Source of the DNA: Dehalococcoidia bacterium UBA1152
GTDB taxonomy: Bacteria; Chloroflexota; Dehalococcoidia; Lucifugimonadales; UBA2962
Length of the DNA: 5,426 nt
Assembly (NCBI GenBank): GCA_002311285.1
Contig: DBZU01000065.1
Location: 11,511-16,936 of the forward strand
Reading direction: 5' to 3'
In this document: positions 1 to 5,331 of the stretch, in pieces
Layout of the letters: every line of letters begins with the position of its first letter
How positions within the stretch are numbered: the first letter of the stretch is position 1
The notes under the pieces: model-generated
Databases searched by the model: none
What the model was told of the DNA's origin: nothing
Seen by the model: only the letters and a program-made list of their open reading frames with translations
Program-made: the position numbers and the translations under genes

Positions 1-51
1 GGTGGGACGTAATTTAGTTTTATCTACAATAGTTTATTTAATGTGCTACAA
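1..51 (-). other. 5' leader of the next, truncated cassette
   Basis: On the minus strand this is the stretch just after the attC-1 crossover, so it should be the start of the next cassette downstream. It is AT-rich and holds no ATG or usable open frame before the window ends; its gene, if any, begins outside. No clear promoter is visible. Confidence 0.5.
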
Positions 52-168
52 CGGCCCGGGTTTGGGTAGTTGCGCCTAGCGTTCTGGTTACCACCGACCA
101 TATACACGCACACCACAAGATAAGATAAATGCCACTCCCGCGCCATTACGCCAAACCCATTGTTAAAT
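46..168 (-). repeat. attC-1, recombination site of the secreted-protein cassette
   Basis: Read on the minus strand the site runs from R'' (ATTTAAC, 168-162) to R' (GTTGTAG, 52-46). Just inside, the arms GGGTTTGGCG and CCAAACCCG pair, and the pairing extends to a GCGC element on each side (around 142-161 and 57-78). The R''-side spacer is AAT and the R'-side spacer is longer, giving the asymmetry typical of attC. At 123 bp it is one of the two long sites. Its outer arms are nearly the same as those of attC-7, while the middle is unrelated. The R' box keeps GTTR but departs from the GTTRRRY consensus. Confidence 0.72.
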
Positions 169-222
169 TCCGTTTCATCCAGCACCGTCCACCTTGAAAT
201 ATTGAGCGAATGTTAATACTTC

Positions 223-585
223 TTATTCTTCTTTGATTTCTCCAGAGTTAGGGGATTCTGTATTTTCAATAAAAGGCACCCAACTTACGTTTTTAGATCT
301 CTTGCCATGGCTATACAGAATTTTGTTTCTCAATTCTGTCGAATCAGTTTCTATTACTGTAATCGTATCGTTGTTTAAATACAGAATTGTAGTTCGTACC
401 CAACCGCGCTCATCTTTTTGTAGTTCATCATAGTTTTTGAACAGTTGAGAGCAGAGACCCTGATAGCTTCGGTGTACAGTCTTCACTAAGTACTGATTAT
501 CTTTCAGATGCTTGAGCTCATAAGTTTGAGAATAACACAGCCCTGAGCAAAGGAGAAAAGCCAAACTGAAAAGTCCAAATTTCAC
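223..585 (-). CDS. Small secreted/periplasmic protein of unknown function
   Basis: The 120-residue product begins MKFGLFSLAFLLCSGLCYSQ, a clear signal peptide: one lysine, a hydrophobic core at about residues 3-17, and a likely signal peptidase I cut after CYS, leaving Gln-Thr at the mature N-terminus. Cys17 is not in a proper lipobox. The mature part is about 100 residues, rich in charged and aromatic residues, predicted to be mostly strands and helices, with an acidic tail ending in EIKEE. I do not recognise the family. I chose the GTG at 585 because it places the signal sequence at the N-terminus. A TTG at 609 would add MVQRNTID and lies only 12 bases inside the cassette. The leader is too short for an obvious promoter, so expression probably comes by read-through from upstream cassettes. 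The stop lies about 55 bp before attC-1. Confidence 0.7.
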   Translation of the reverse strand: MKFGLFSLAFLLCSGLCYSQTYELKHLKDNQYLVKTVHRSYQGLCSQLFKNYDELQKDERGWVRTTILYLNNDTITVIETDSTELRNKILYSHGKRSKNVSWVPFIENTESPNSGEIKEE

Positions 586-614
586 GTCAATGGTGTTACG
601 TTGTACCAAATGTC

Positions 615-666
615 ATATAACGTTTTTAATAAAGCGCGTTTTAATGCGCGTTATTTTTTGTTGGGC
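615..666 (-). repeat. attC-2, minimal site overlapping the fic 3' end
   Basis: On the minus strand R'' is GCCCAAC (666-660) and R' is GTTATAT (621-615). Between them lies a hairpin at 628-655: AATAA pairs with TTATT, there is a C/T mismatch, then GCGC pairs with GCGC, leaving an 8-nt loop. At 52 bp this is the shortest site in the window. The fic reading frame enters from the R'' side and stops in the loop (TAA, 643-641). The R'' box resembles the 5' end of the fic cassette (GTTGGGCTTT against GTTGGACTTC) and not its own R' box. Confidence 0.7.
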
Positions 667-2227
667 TTTCGTTTTGGTTATCATTTATTTCGAAGATGGA
701 TTGGAAATTTTCTTCTATTGATGAAATTTCTTCATCGGTGAAATCATCAAACTCCTTTTGTCTTTTATTCTTTGATAATTTTCCATTATTCCGATTTAAA
801 AACTTGATTAGTAAATCTACCTTGGTGTCGGGTAAGGATAAATGATTATTTACGAACTGAGTCATCCGATCATATTTTTCTAAATAATCTAATTCATCTG
901 GTATTATCTGTTCAATGGTCTCCTCTACGCATTCGTATAAGAATTCAACCTGTGCGGTAAGGTCATAGTAACGATATAAATCAATGGAATCGCTAAGAAT
1001 TTTAACATTATGATCTGCTGTGGGTTTCCATTCGATTAAATTTATTCTTTGAGAAGAGTATGACTCCAAGATTGATTGGTATTCGTCAATTCGATTTAAT
1101 ATAGCAGCTGATACAGGAAATATCATACCCCTTTTAGTATATCCCATTCGAGTTAATATATGATGAATTATATATCTGTGTATACGACCGTTTCCGTCAG
1201 AAAAAGGGTGAATAAATACGAATCCAAATGCTACCGTTGCGGCTGCCAGAACAGGATCGTATCCAGATTCTTGTAAGAAGTTGTTTGTTTCTAAGAGTCC
1301 TTTCATCAAAGAGGGTAAGTCTTTGGCCTTAGCTGAAATATGATCCGGTAATGGAGTAAAGGTTTCACGATCGTGCTCTCCGATAAATCCTTCCTGGGTT
1401 CTTAAGCCCATATTCTTAAGTTTCTTTGTTCCGATTACTATGTCTTGAAGCCGTTCTAGTTCCTCGATTGTAAGCTGTTTTTTTCCTGCTTGTCCAATTG
1501 CTTTTCCCCAATTCCTTGTTCTAAGATTGGGTGGGTATTCTCCTTCTATAGCAAACGAAGCCTTTGAGTCTTTCAATAGTAGGAATGCTGCGGTTCTTCT
1601 GATGAGTTCTTTATCTCTACCATCCAACCCTTTTTCGATCGAACCTGATAAATCTTTTGCTATTAAGTTTTCGATTTGTTCGGTTTTTCTGATCATCGGA
1701 CAGAATTCGAGAGTTCCTGGCAAGTTGTTTTTGATTCTATGCCGGGTAGAGTTTATTGAAGAACCTGTGAATTGCAGTTTCGGGTTGACAATTTCAACAT
1801 ATGTTCCTGTCTTCAAATCTGGTATTTCTAGCGTTTTACCTATTAACCATTCATATAAGAACCAAACCCTCCTGCTATATTGACTTGTTGGCTCTTTCTT
1901 TATCATACTAATTACTGGTCCATCTTTCGTGTACTGGAAGATTTTTTTTAATATATACAAATCGATTCCTTCATATTTTAAAGCAAACGCTAAATGGCTT
2001 GTAAGGTCTTTATTAGGTTGATGTCTTATTGTAAATACTTGCCACTGCTCAGTATTATAGCGTTGATGTTTTTCCGTAATAATGGCAAGTTTATCAGGTA
2101 ATGGGACAATTGCTTCAGTATTCTTTTCAATTTGTGCTATCAGAAATGCATAACCAGCTAGAAAACCAGGTTCGGGGGTGGATCTTCCGTGAAATACAGT
2201 TACTTTTTGTGAAAAATCGTTACTCAT
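641..2227 (-). CDS. Fic-domain protein adenylyltransferase (class II, self-inhibited)
   Basis: The 528-residue product is predicted to transfer AMP (or another nucleotide moiety) from a nucleotide donor to hydroxyl side chains of target proteins in the cytoplasm. The Fic motif HPFSDGNGRIHR is complete at residues 340-351, with catalytic His340, metal-binding Asp344, Asn346 and Arg348/Arg351. A SxxxEG sequence at 224-229 (S224, E228, G229) lies before the Fic core and fits the inhibitory alpha-inh motif, which marks a class II enzyme held off by its own glutamate. Residues ~10-130 form an N-terminal module (RSTPEPGFLAGYAFLI; FALKYEGIDL) seen in larger bacterial Fic proteins. The C-terminal ~130 residues are charged and helical. 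The start is ATG, preceded by GAGCC with no Shine-Dalgarno. The last eight residues (SPTKNNAH) are encoded inside attC-2. No separate antitoxin gene is visible. The targets are unknown. Confidence 0.93.
   Translation of the reverse strand: MSNDFSQKVTVFHGRSTPEPGFLAGYAFLIAQIEKNTEAIVPLPDKLAIITEKHQRYNTEQWQVFTIRHQPNKDLTSHLAFALKYEGIDLYILKKIFQYTKDGPVISMIKKEPTSQYSRRVWFLYEWLIGKTLEIPDLKTGTYVEIVNPKLQFTGSSINSTRHRIKNNLPGTLEFCPMIRKTEQIENLIAKDLSGSIEKGLDGRDKELIRRTAAFLLLKDSKASFAIEGEYPPNLRTRNWGKAIGQAGKKQLTIEELERLQDIVIGTKKLKNMGLRTQEGFIGEHDRETFTPLPDHISAKAKDLPSLMKGLLETNNFLQESGYDPVLAAATVAFGFVFIHPFSDGNGRIHRYIIHHILTRMGYTKRGMIFPVSAAILNRIDEYQSILESYSSQRINLIEWKPTADHNVKILSDSIDLYRYYDLTAQVEFLYECVEETIEQIIPDELDYLEKYDRMTQFVNNHLSLPDTKVDLLIKFLNRNNGKLSKNKRQKEFDDFTDEEISSIEENFQSIFEINDNQNESPTKNNAH
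2190..2227 (-). repeat. Duplicated unit, copy B (first codons of fic)
   Basis: This segment covers the fic start codon and the next ~12 codons. It matches copy A in the leader (2240-2284): both have ATG, then AGTAAC/T with GATTTT(T)CA, and both end in the identical 14-mer GTAACTGTATTTCA (here 2203-2190). Copy A carries short insertions relative to copy B. Confidence 0.65.
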
Positions 2228-2239
2228 GGCTCTTGTTTA

Positions 2240-2284
2240 TGAAATACAGTTACAAATATAGCATGAAAATCGATTACTTTACAT
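2240..2284 (-). repeat. Duplicated unit, copy A (fic leader)
   Basis: This is an imperfect copy of the start of fic, placed 50 bp upstream. It begins ATGTAAAGTAATCGATTTTC and ends with the same 14-mer GTAACTGTATTTCA (2253-2240). Its own ATG is followed at once by TAA, so it is not translated as a fic N-terminus. It contains the candidate promoter box TATATTTG. Confidence 0.65.
2253..2260 (-). promoter_or_regulatory. Candidate Bacteroidota -7 box for fic
   Basis: TATATTTG fits the TAnnTTTG consensus of Bacteroidota vegetative promoters and lies about 25 bp before the fic ATG. No convincing TTTG or TTG -33 element stands 17-23 bp further up, so the call is tentative. The 14-mer direct repeat begins at the last base of this box, so a protein bound there would cover the transcription start. 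Confidence 0.35.
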
Positions 2285-2352
2285 GAATTATGATTATTAA
2301 TTGACGTTTCGCATGAATATTGGCTATAAGCAATTGGTCAAATCGGAATGAA

Positions 2353-2434
2353 GTCCAACGGTTCAGCTAAACTGCGTTTGCTCCAACCGAAGCCTTGGCG
2401 TAGGTTGGTTAATGCAGTTTAGGTTTTGTTGTGT
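2353..2434 (-). repeat. attC-3, recombination site of the SnoaL cassette
   Basis: On the minus strand R'' is ACACAAC (2434-2428) and R' is GTTGGAC (2359-2353), which fits GTTRRRY. The arms CTAAACTGCA and CGCAGTTTAG pair. An inner stem CCAACC/GGTTGG, interrupted by a symmetric internal loop and a GCC/GGC pair, closes the tip. The R''-side spacer AAAAC and the R'-side spacer CTGAAC differ, as in true attC sites. It is almost identical to attC-6 over the central ~65 bp and shares its arms with attC-5. Confidence 0.78.
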
Positions 2435-2461
2435 GTTCGTGTTTCCTGTTTTAACAATGAA

Positions 2462-2998
2462 TTAAAGTATTTTAATAATACGTGACGGCATTTTAGGATC
2501 AAGAACTTTATGCGCGCTTTCAGCTCCACATACTGGCAAATTTGTTGGGTCGAGTAAGCCAATTTGAGATAATACACTTGCTTGATCCCAATATATATGT
2601 TCGTGCGAAATTTTATTATCCTTAAATCCAACAATAACAACTACTGCGATTTCAACTGGTTTTCCTGTGGGAGGAACATCAGGTATTAGAAAATCAATGG
2701 GTGTTGTGTGGGTGAAACTAATCACCAGTTCTTCTACAATTTGATGGTTACCAATGGTACTGGAAATTTTTGTTATTTGCACATCTGGAGGAAAGAATTT
2801 GCCTACCAAATGATCTCTGTAAAATTGGCGAACTCCTTGCTTGCCAACTCCTCCTGCCATTACAGGCACATGATTAAGATGTGGATCATCAGACATTGTT
2901 GCCATGGTGGTGTCCAGATCCCCATTTAATTCGGCATCCATGTGTTGCTCGAATAATTCAACCATCTTTTGTTGATGTGTAGTTAAATTTTCTCTCAT
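2462..2998 (-). CDS. SnoaL-like / NTF2-fold protein
   Basis: The 178-residue product resembles a conserved group of SnoaL-like, NTF2-fold proteins. These cone-shaped alpha+beta barrels bind small molecules; some relatives are ester cyclases or hydrolases, or are fused to dienelactone-hydrolase-type domains. Visible marks are the N-terminal helices (~5-37), HLNHVPVMAGG at 40-50, VRQFYRDH at 56-63, FPPDV at 69-73, the strand IVEELVISFTHTTPIDFLIP at ~87-106, and the strongly conserved-looking EHIYWDQASVLSQIGLLDP at 133-151. The length suits a stand-alone member of the family. There is no signal peptide. The start is ATG, preceded by AATAAG. The ~78-bp AT-rich leader could hold a promoter, but I see no clean TAnnTTTG box. 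The substrate is unknown. Confidence 0.82.
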   Translation of the reverse strand: MRENLTTHQQKMVELFEQHMDAELNGDLDTTMATMSDDPHLNHVPVMAGGVGKQGVRQFYRDHLVGKFFPPDVQITKISSTIGNHQIVEELVISFTHTTPIDFLIPDVPPTGKPVEIAVVVIVGFKDNKISHEHIYWDQASVLSQIGLLDPTNLPVCGAESAHKVLDPKMPSRIIKIL

Positions 2999-3070
2999 CT
3001 TATTTAAGTTTTCAAATGTTATTCAATTATCGTTTCTCATTATTAATTCAAATATTTTCGGTAGCATGAC

Positions 3071-3150
3071 GCACAACGGTTCTGGGTATAGGGCGTTGCC
3101 TGGGTTGAGCGTTGGCTTTCAGTAGCTATGGCCTATACCCATTGTTAGGC
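3071..3150 (-). repeat. attC-4, recombination site of the membrane-protein cassette
   Basis: On the minus strand R'' is GCCTAAC (3150-3144), a perfect RYYYAAC, followed by spacer AAT. The arm GGGTATAGG pairs with CCTATACCC, then spacer AGAACC leads to R' GTTGTGC (3077-3071). Arms and R boxes are separated by 3 and 6 bases, the asymmetry expected of attC. The 80-bp site has unrelated sequence in its tip. Confidence 0.78.
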
Positions 3151-3178
3151 ATAGTTTTTCTATTCACCTGAATTTCAT

Positions 3179-3598
3179 TTATTTATTTCTTGATATCTTC
3201 CTGGCTATTTTTCCACCAATCCACGCCATAGGAATATAAGCGATAATGATGTCTGTGGCTGCAAACCAAGTTGGTCCAGGCAGCATGTAGTTGACCATAA
3301 TACCTCCTAATAGGAATAAACAACCAACGCCCAATGAAAATTTCATTTTGTGGCTCGCTGCTATCAAACCAGCAATGGCCGCACCAACCAGGGTACCTAA
3401 GGCGTGAGCCAAAAAAGGGAAAATGAAATATTCGAATTCTAAAGTTGGCATGACAGCCGCTAATGCGTTCATGTCATTGGGATCAATACCCTCTATCGGA
3501 ATTAACTTATGGCCAGTTTGGATGAGTCCCATATTGATAACACTACCTCCTAACCACCCAGCAATAACAGCTACAATATTTTTAACTATTGGATTCAC
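3179..3598 (-). CDS. Four-helix integral membrane protein, unknown function
   Basis: The 139-residue product has about four hydrophobic segments, near residues 6-27 (IVAVIAGWLGGSVINMGLI), 58-81 (FIFPFLAHALGTLVGAAIAGLI), 86-106 and 112-132. A polar loop at ~28-50 (IPIEGIDPNDMN) follows the first segment, and the tail is basic (KIARKISRNK). Glycines and alanines dot helices 1 and 2, suggesting close packing. By the positive-inside rule the C-terminus and the KMK loop at ~83-86 should face the cytoplasm. I recall no named function; it is best described as a conserved-type hypothetical inner-membrane protein. The start is GTG: no ATG is in frame upstream, and a TAA closes the alternative ATG at ~3614. 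The leader is only ~35 bp and shows no promoter, so it probably relies on read-through. Confidence 0.78.
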   Translation of the reverse strand: MNPIVKNIVAVIAGWLGGSVINMGLIQTGHKLIPIEGIDPNDMNALAAVMPTLEFEYFIFPFLAHALGTLVGAAIAGLIAASHKMKFSLGVGCLFLLGGIMVNYMLPGPTWFAATDIIIAYIPMAWIGGKIARKISRNK

Positions 3599-3627
3599 AG
3601 TTACTTTCTTTATGTCATTTCAATTGG

Positions 3628-3699
3628 TGCCAACGGTTTGGCTAAACCGCGTTCCTGCCTGCCAACAGGCAGGTTAATGTAGTTTAGGTTATGTTGGCG
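3628..3699 (-). repeat. attC-5, recombination site of the SET cassette
   Basis: On the minus strand R'' is CGCCAAC (3699-3693) and R' is GTTGGCA (3634-3628). The arms CTAAACTACA and CGCGGTTTAG pair, with weaker pairing at the inner end. They are the same arm family as attC-3 and attC-6, but the tip is replaced by a perfect 8-bp hairpin (3654-3673). The R'' box is a 10/10 match to the 5' end of the SET cassette at 4145. Confidence 0.77.
3654..3673. repeat. CCTGCC palindrome forming the tip of attC-5
   Basis: CCTGCCTG-CCAA-CAGGCAGG is a perfect 8-bp stem with a 4-nt loop. A near-identical motif lies in attC-7 (4670-4689). Palindromes of this CCTGCC type are, as I recall, common as dispersed intergenic repeats in some Bacteroidota genomes. 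Confidence 0.8.
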
Positions 3700-3711
3700 G
3701 TAGTTGTTTCT

Positions 3712-4068
3712 TTAGTCATTAATAAATTTATCAAAGGCATCGTTGTAATAGATTGTAATTTCATCTCCCTTGGCAATAGCTGTTTTGGCGGCAAATGTTT
3801 GAATTTGGTTCGTGAAATCACGTCCTATTATTTGGGCATTCGGTTGACTGTTGTGGTTAAAAAAACTTCCTGCATCGCTTAAGCAGATCGCGTCATATTC
3901 ATCTGTCCATGTAAATTGGAGAGTGGCCAACGTTTCAGGCAAGTTTGCGTTTACGTGAATCGGGACCATGTGGCTCTTCACTATTTCTTCTCCTTTAGCA
4001 ATGTTTTGCGTTGCAAAAACGCCTTTTCCGTGGAGGTGAGATTGTTTTATGTTAACTAGATTACTCAT
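3712..4068 (-). CDS. Small SET-domain protein (putative lysine methyltransferase)
   Basis: The 118-residue product is essentially a bare SET domain, which uses S-adenosylmethionine to methylate lysine side chains. Visible motifs in order are HGKGVFATQNIAKGEEI at 13-29 (the GxG strand that contacts SAM), FFNHNSQPNA at 69-78 (the NHSxxPN signature, here NHNSQPN) and GDEITIYYND at 101-110 (GEExxxxY-like, with the putative catalytic tyrosine at 107 or 108). The pre- and post-SET zinc-binding regions of eukaryotic enzymes are absent. The length is close to that of the small stand-alone SET proteins of bacteria and large DNA viruses. It is probably cytoplasmic; the substrate is unknown. The start is ATG within AAAACC-ATGAGTAAT, without Shine-Dalgarno. 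The stop lies ~12 bp before the attC-5 R'' box. The ~76-bp leader shows no obvious promoter. Confidence 0.87.
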   Translation of the reverse strand: MSNLVNIKQSHLHGKGVFATQNIAKGEEIVKSHMVPIHVNANLPETLATLQFTWTDEYDAICLSDAGSFFNHNSQPNAQIIGRDFTNQIQTFAAKTAIAKGDEITIYYNDAFDKFIND

Positions 4069-4138
4069 GGTTTTTCTCGAGGAGTTTTTATAATATGGGT
4101 GAATGCTTTGGTTATTATTTGTTAAATCATTTAATTAC

Positions 4139-4220
4139 CGCCAACGTTTTGGCTAAACTGCGTTTGCTCCAGCCGAAGCCTTGGCGTAGGTTGGTTAATG
4201 CAGTTTAGGTTTTGTTATGC
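4139..4220 (-). repeat. attC-6, recombination site of the cold-shock cassette
   Basis: On the minus strand R'' is GCATAAC (4220-4214) and R' is GTTGGCG (4145-4139). The arms CTAAACTGCA and CGCAGTTTAG pair. The inner stem matches that of attC-3 with a single change (CCAGCC in place of CCAACC on the plus strand), which leaves a G-T pair. Outside the arms the two sites differ in spacers and R boxes, as expected if the ends were exchanged by recombination. Confidence 0.78.
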
Positions 4221-4279
4221 ACATGAGCTGTTTGTAAATAAGCAATAATAAATAATACTCTCGTACTTAAGAAGTATCA

Positions 4280-4319
4280 ATTTTTTAAAATAAAAAAGCC
4301 TATCAAATCTGATAGGCTT
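4280..4319 (-). terminator. Intrinsic terminator of the cold-shock gene
   Basis: On the minus strand a perfect 10-bp stem (AAGCCTATCA / TGATAGGCTT, 4319-4310 with 4305-4296) with a 4-nt loop is followed by a T-rich run (TTTTTTATTTT). It lies ~35 bp after the csp stop codon and before attC-6, inside the same cassette. It should stop the csp transcript and reduce read-through into the SET and later cassettes. The complementary strand also has an A-rich lead-in but no good U-run after the stem, so it acts in one direction. Confidence 0.88.
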
Positions 4320-4353
4320 ATACGATCCAAGGATGTCAAAAAGTAATATTATA

Positions 4354-4545
4354 TTATTCTACTTTGACATTTATTGCGTTCAAGCCTTTTGGAGTTTCCT
4401 CAACATCATAGCTTACTTTATCCCCTTCAGTTATCTCATCAGTTAATCCATTTTGATGCACAAATACATCTTTACCACCATCATCAGGTGTAATGAATCC
4501 AAATCCTTTAGAGTTGTTAAAAAACTTTACTGTTCCGTTACTCAT
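4354..4545 (-). CDS. Cold-shock domain protein (CspA family)
   Basis: The 63-residue product is a single OB-fold cold-shock domain that binds single-stranded RNA/DNA and loosens RNA structure in the cytoplasm. RNP1 is KGFGFI at 13-18 and RNP2 is VFVHQ at 27-31. The opening GTVKFFNNSKGFGFI and the closing GLNAINVKVE are typical of the family, and the length is slightly below the usual 65-70 because of a short middle loop. The start is ATG (ATGAGTAACGG) in an AT-rich ~94-bp leader, which is long enough for a promoter and structured 5' UTR, though I cannot point to a clear box. A strong terminator follows. It is unusual for a cassette to hold a full stand-alone transcription unit. Confidence 0.95.
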   Translation of the reverse strand: MSNGTVKFFNNSKGFGFITPDDGGKDVFVHQNGLTDEITEGDKVSYDVEETPKGLNAINVKVE

Positions 4546-4633
4546 AATTAATAATTATAATTTATAATGAAATACGAAGTTAGTATTATATTCTTCATCT
4601 GATTGATTTATGCATCATTAACTTTTTTCTTGT

Positions 4634-4774
4634 ACATAACGGCTCGGGTTTGAGCAGTGGCGCCTTACGCCTGCCTGCCGGTAGGCAGGTTCAAATACCT
4701 ACCTAACGCACACAAACCCACCAAAATTACCTTAAGCGCGGTTTCGCGCTATTGCGCCAAACCCATTGTTAGGC
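4634..4774 (-). repeat. attC-7, recombination site of the GNAT cassette
   Basis: On the minus strand R'' is GCCTAAC (4774-4768), then spacer AAT. The arm GGGTTTGGCGC pairs with GCTCAAACCC, then spacer GAGCC leads to R' GTTATGT (4640-4634). The 141-bp site is the longest here. Its tip holds several smaller hairpins: GCGCGAAACCGCGC near 4734-4750 and the CCTGCC palindrome at 4670-4689. The outer arms are shared with attC-1. The GNAT stop codon lies inside R''. Confidence 0.82.
4670..4689. repeat. CCTGCC palindrome inside attC-7
   Basis: CCTGCCTGCC-GGTAGGCAGG is a 20-bp palindrome with one mismatch. It resembles the hairpin that forms the tip of attC-5 although the arms of the two sites are unrelated, which suggests that this palindrome moves or is copied on its own. 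Confidence 0.75.
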
Positions 4775-5317
4775 ACAGCTTTGTTCCCACTCATCCCGCT
4801 CAATGCGATAGATATACACGTCTAACCCTAACCAATTTGTTTCTCTTTCCCGTATTAGTCCATTCTTTTCGGCCACCCTTTGTGATTTCACATTGCGGTT
4901 GCCAATGAGTGATATAATAGATTTCGTCAAATTGTTATTGAAAGCGTAATCAATAAAGAGTCTTGCCGCTTCAGGTGCGAAACCTTGACCCCAATAATTA
5001 TGTAAGATAAAATAACCAACTTCAATTTCAGAAACTCCGTCCACCTCCTTAGCTAAAAGTCCACATTGACCAATAAACTCATTGGTTTCTTGAAATAATA
5101 TTGCCTGAAGCCCAAATCGATTATTTGTGTAGCGGTCCAATTGTTTGTCAATCCATTCTTTTGCTCTTTCTTCGTGATTAGTCAAATGAGAGGGGAGGAA
5201 ATGCTCTACAGCTTCCTTGTGCTTGAAGAATTCAGCCCAGAATTGTACGTCACCTTCAGACAAAAACCGTGTGACGAGCCGTTCTGATTTTAAATTGTCA
5301 ACGTACTGATGCGTCAT
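4769..5317 (-). CDS. GNAT-family N-acetyltransferase (RimJ/RimL type)
   Basis: The 182-residue product should transfer an acetyl group from acetyl-CoA to an amine on a protein or small molecule in the cytoplasm. Counting from the ATG at 5317, the N-terminal strand LKSERLVTRFL is at 9-19, the central strand IEVGYFI at ~98-104, motif A YWGQGFAPEAARLFIDYAF at ~108-126 (Q-x-x-G-x-G/A type pyrophosphate loop, here GQGFA), and motif B NRNVKSQRVAEKNGL at ~140-154. The layout and length fit the Acetyltransf_3 group, which includes ribosomal-protein acetyltransferases and many uncharacterised or resistance-type enzymes. A GTG at 5326 would add three residues (MKS). The leader is only ~20 bp, so it is probably expressed from an upstream promoter. 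The stop TAA lies inside the R'' box, so the final Cys-Ala and the stop come from the recombination site. The substrate cannot be read from sequence. Confidence 0.92.
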   Translation of the reverse strand: MTHQYVDNLKSERLVTRFLSEGDVQFWAEFFKHKEAVEHFLPSHLTNHEERAKEWIDKQLDRYTNNRFGLQAILFQETNEFIGQCGLLAKEVDGVSEIEVGYFILHNYWGQGFAPEAARLFIDYAFNNNLTKSIISLIGNRNVKSQRVAEKNGLIRERETNWLGLDVYIYRIERDEWEQSCA

Positions 5318-5331
5318 TGATTTCACGTTGT

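Noticed and set aside
46..168. Palindromic repeats as a CRISPR array or ordinary REP elements
   Set aside because: Spacing is set by whole genes, the units are imperfect palindromes with different arms, and the boundary bases match between cassette ends, which fits attC sites.
628..655. Hairpin in attC-2 as an intrinsic terminator for fic
   Set aside because: The stem has a mismatch and only 4 G/C pairs, no real T-run follows (TTTATTAAAAA), and the stop codon lies in the loop; it is better explained as the attC stem.
1527..1883. Open frame of 118 codons on the plus strand inside fic
   Set aside because: It lies wholly opposite a gene with intact Fic motifs, and its translation shows no domain or sensible composition; it is a shadow of the minus-strand gene.
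2216..2227. Shared start ATGAGTAA(C/T) (Met-Ser-Asn) in fic, SET and csp genes
   Set aside because: Suggestive of a common start module, but Met-Ser-Asn starts are common and sequence similarity ends after about 9 bases; not enough to claim a transferred translation start.
2419..2640. Second minus-strand frame overlapping the end of the SnoaL gene and attC-3
   Set aside because: The overlapping frame has the clear family motif EHIYWDQASVL, and this one would run through the recombination site; no support for a separate gene.
4657..4908. Plus-strand open frame over attC-7 and the GNAT 3' end
   Set aside because: It starts inside the palindrome, runs against the direction of all other genes and is opposite a well-supported GNAT gene.
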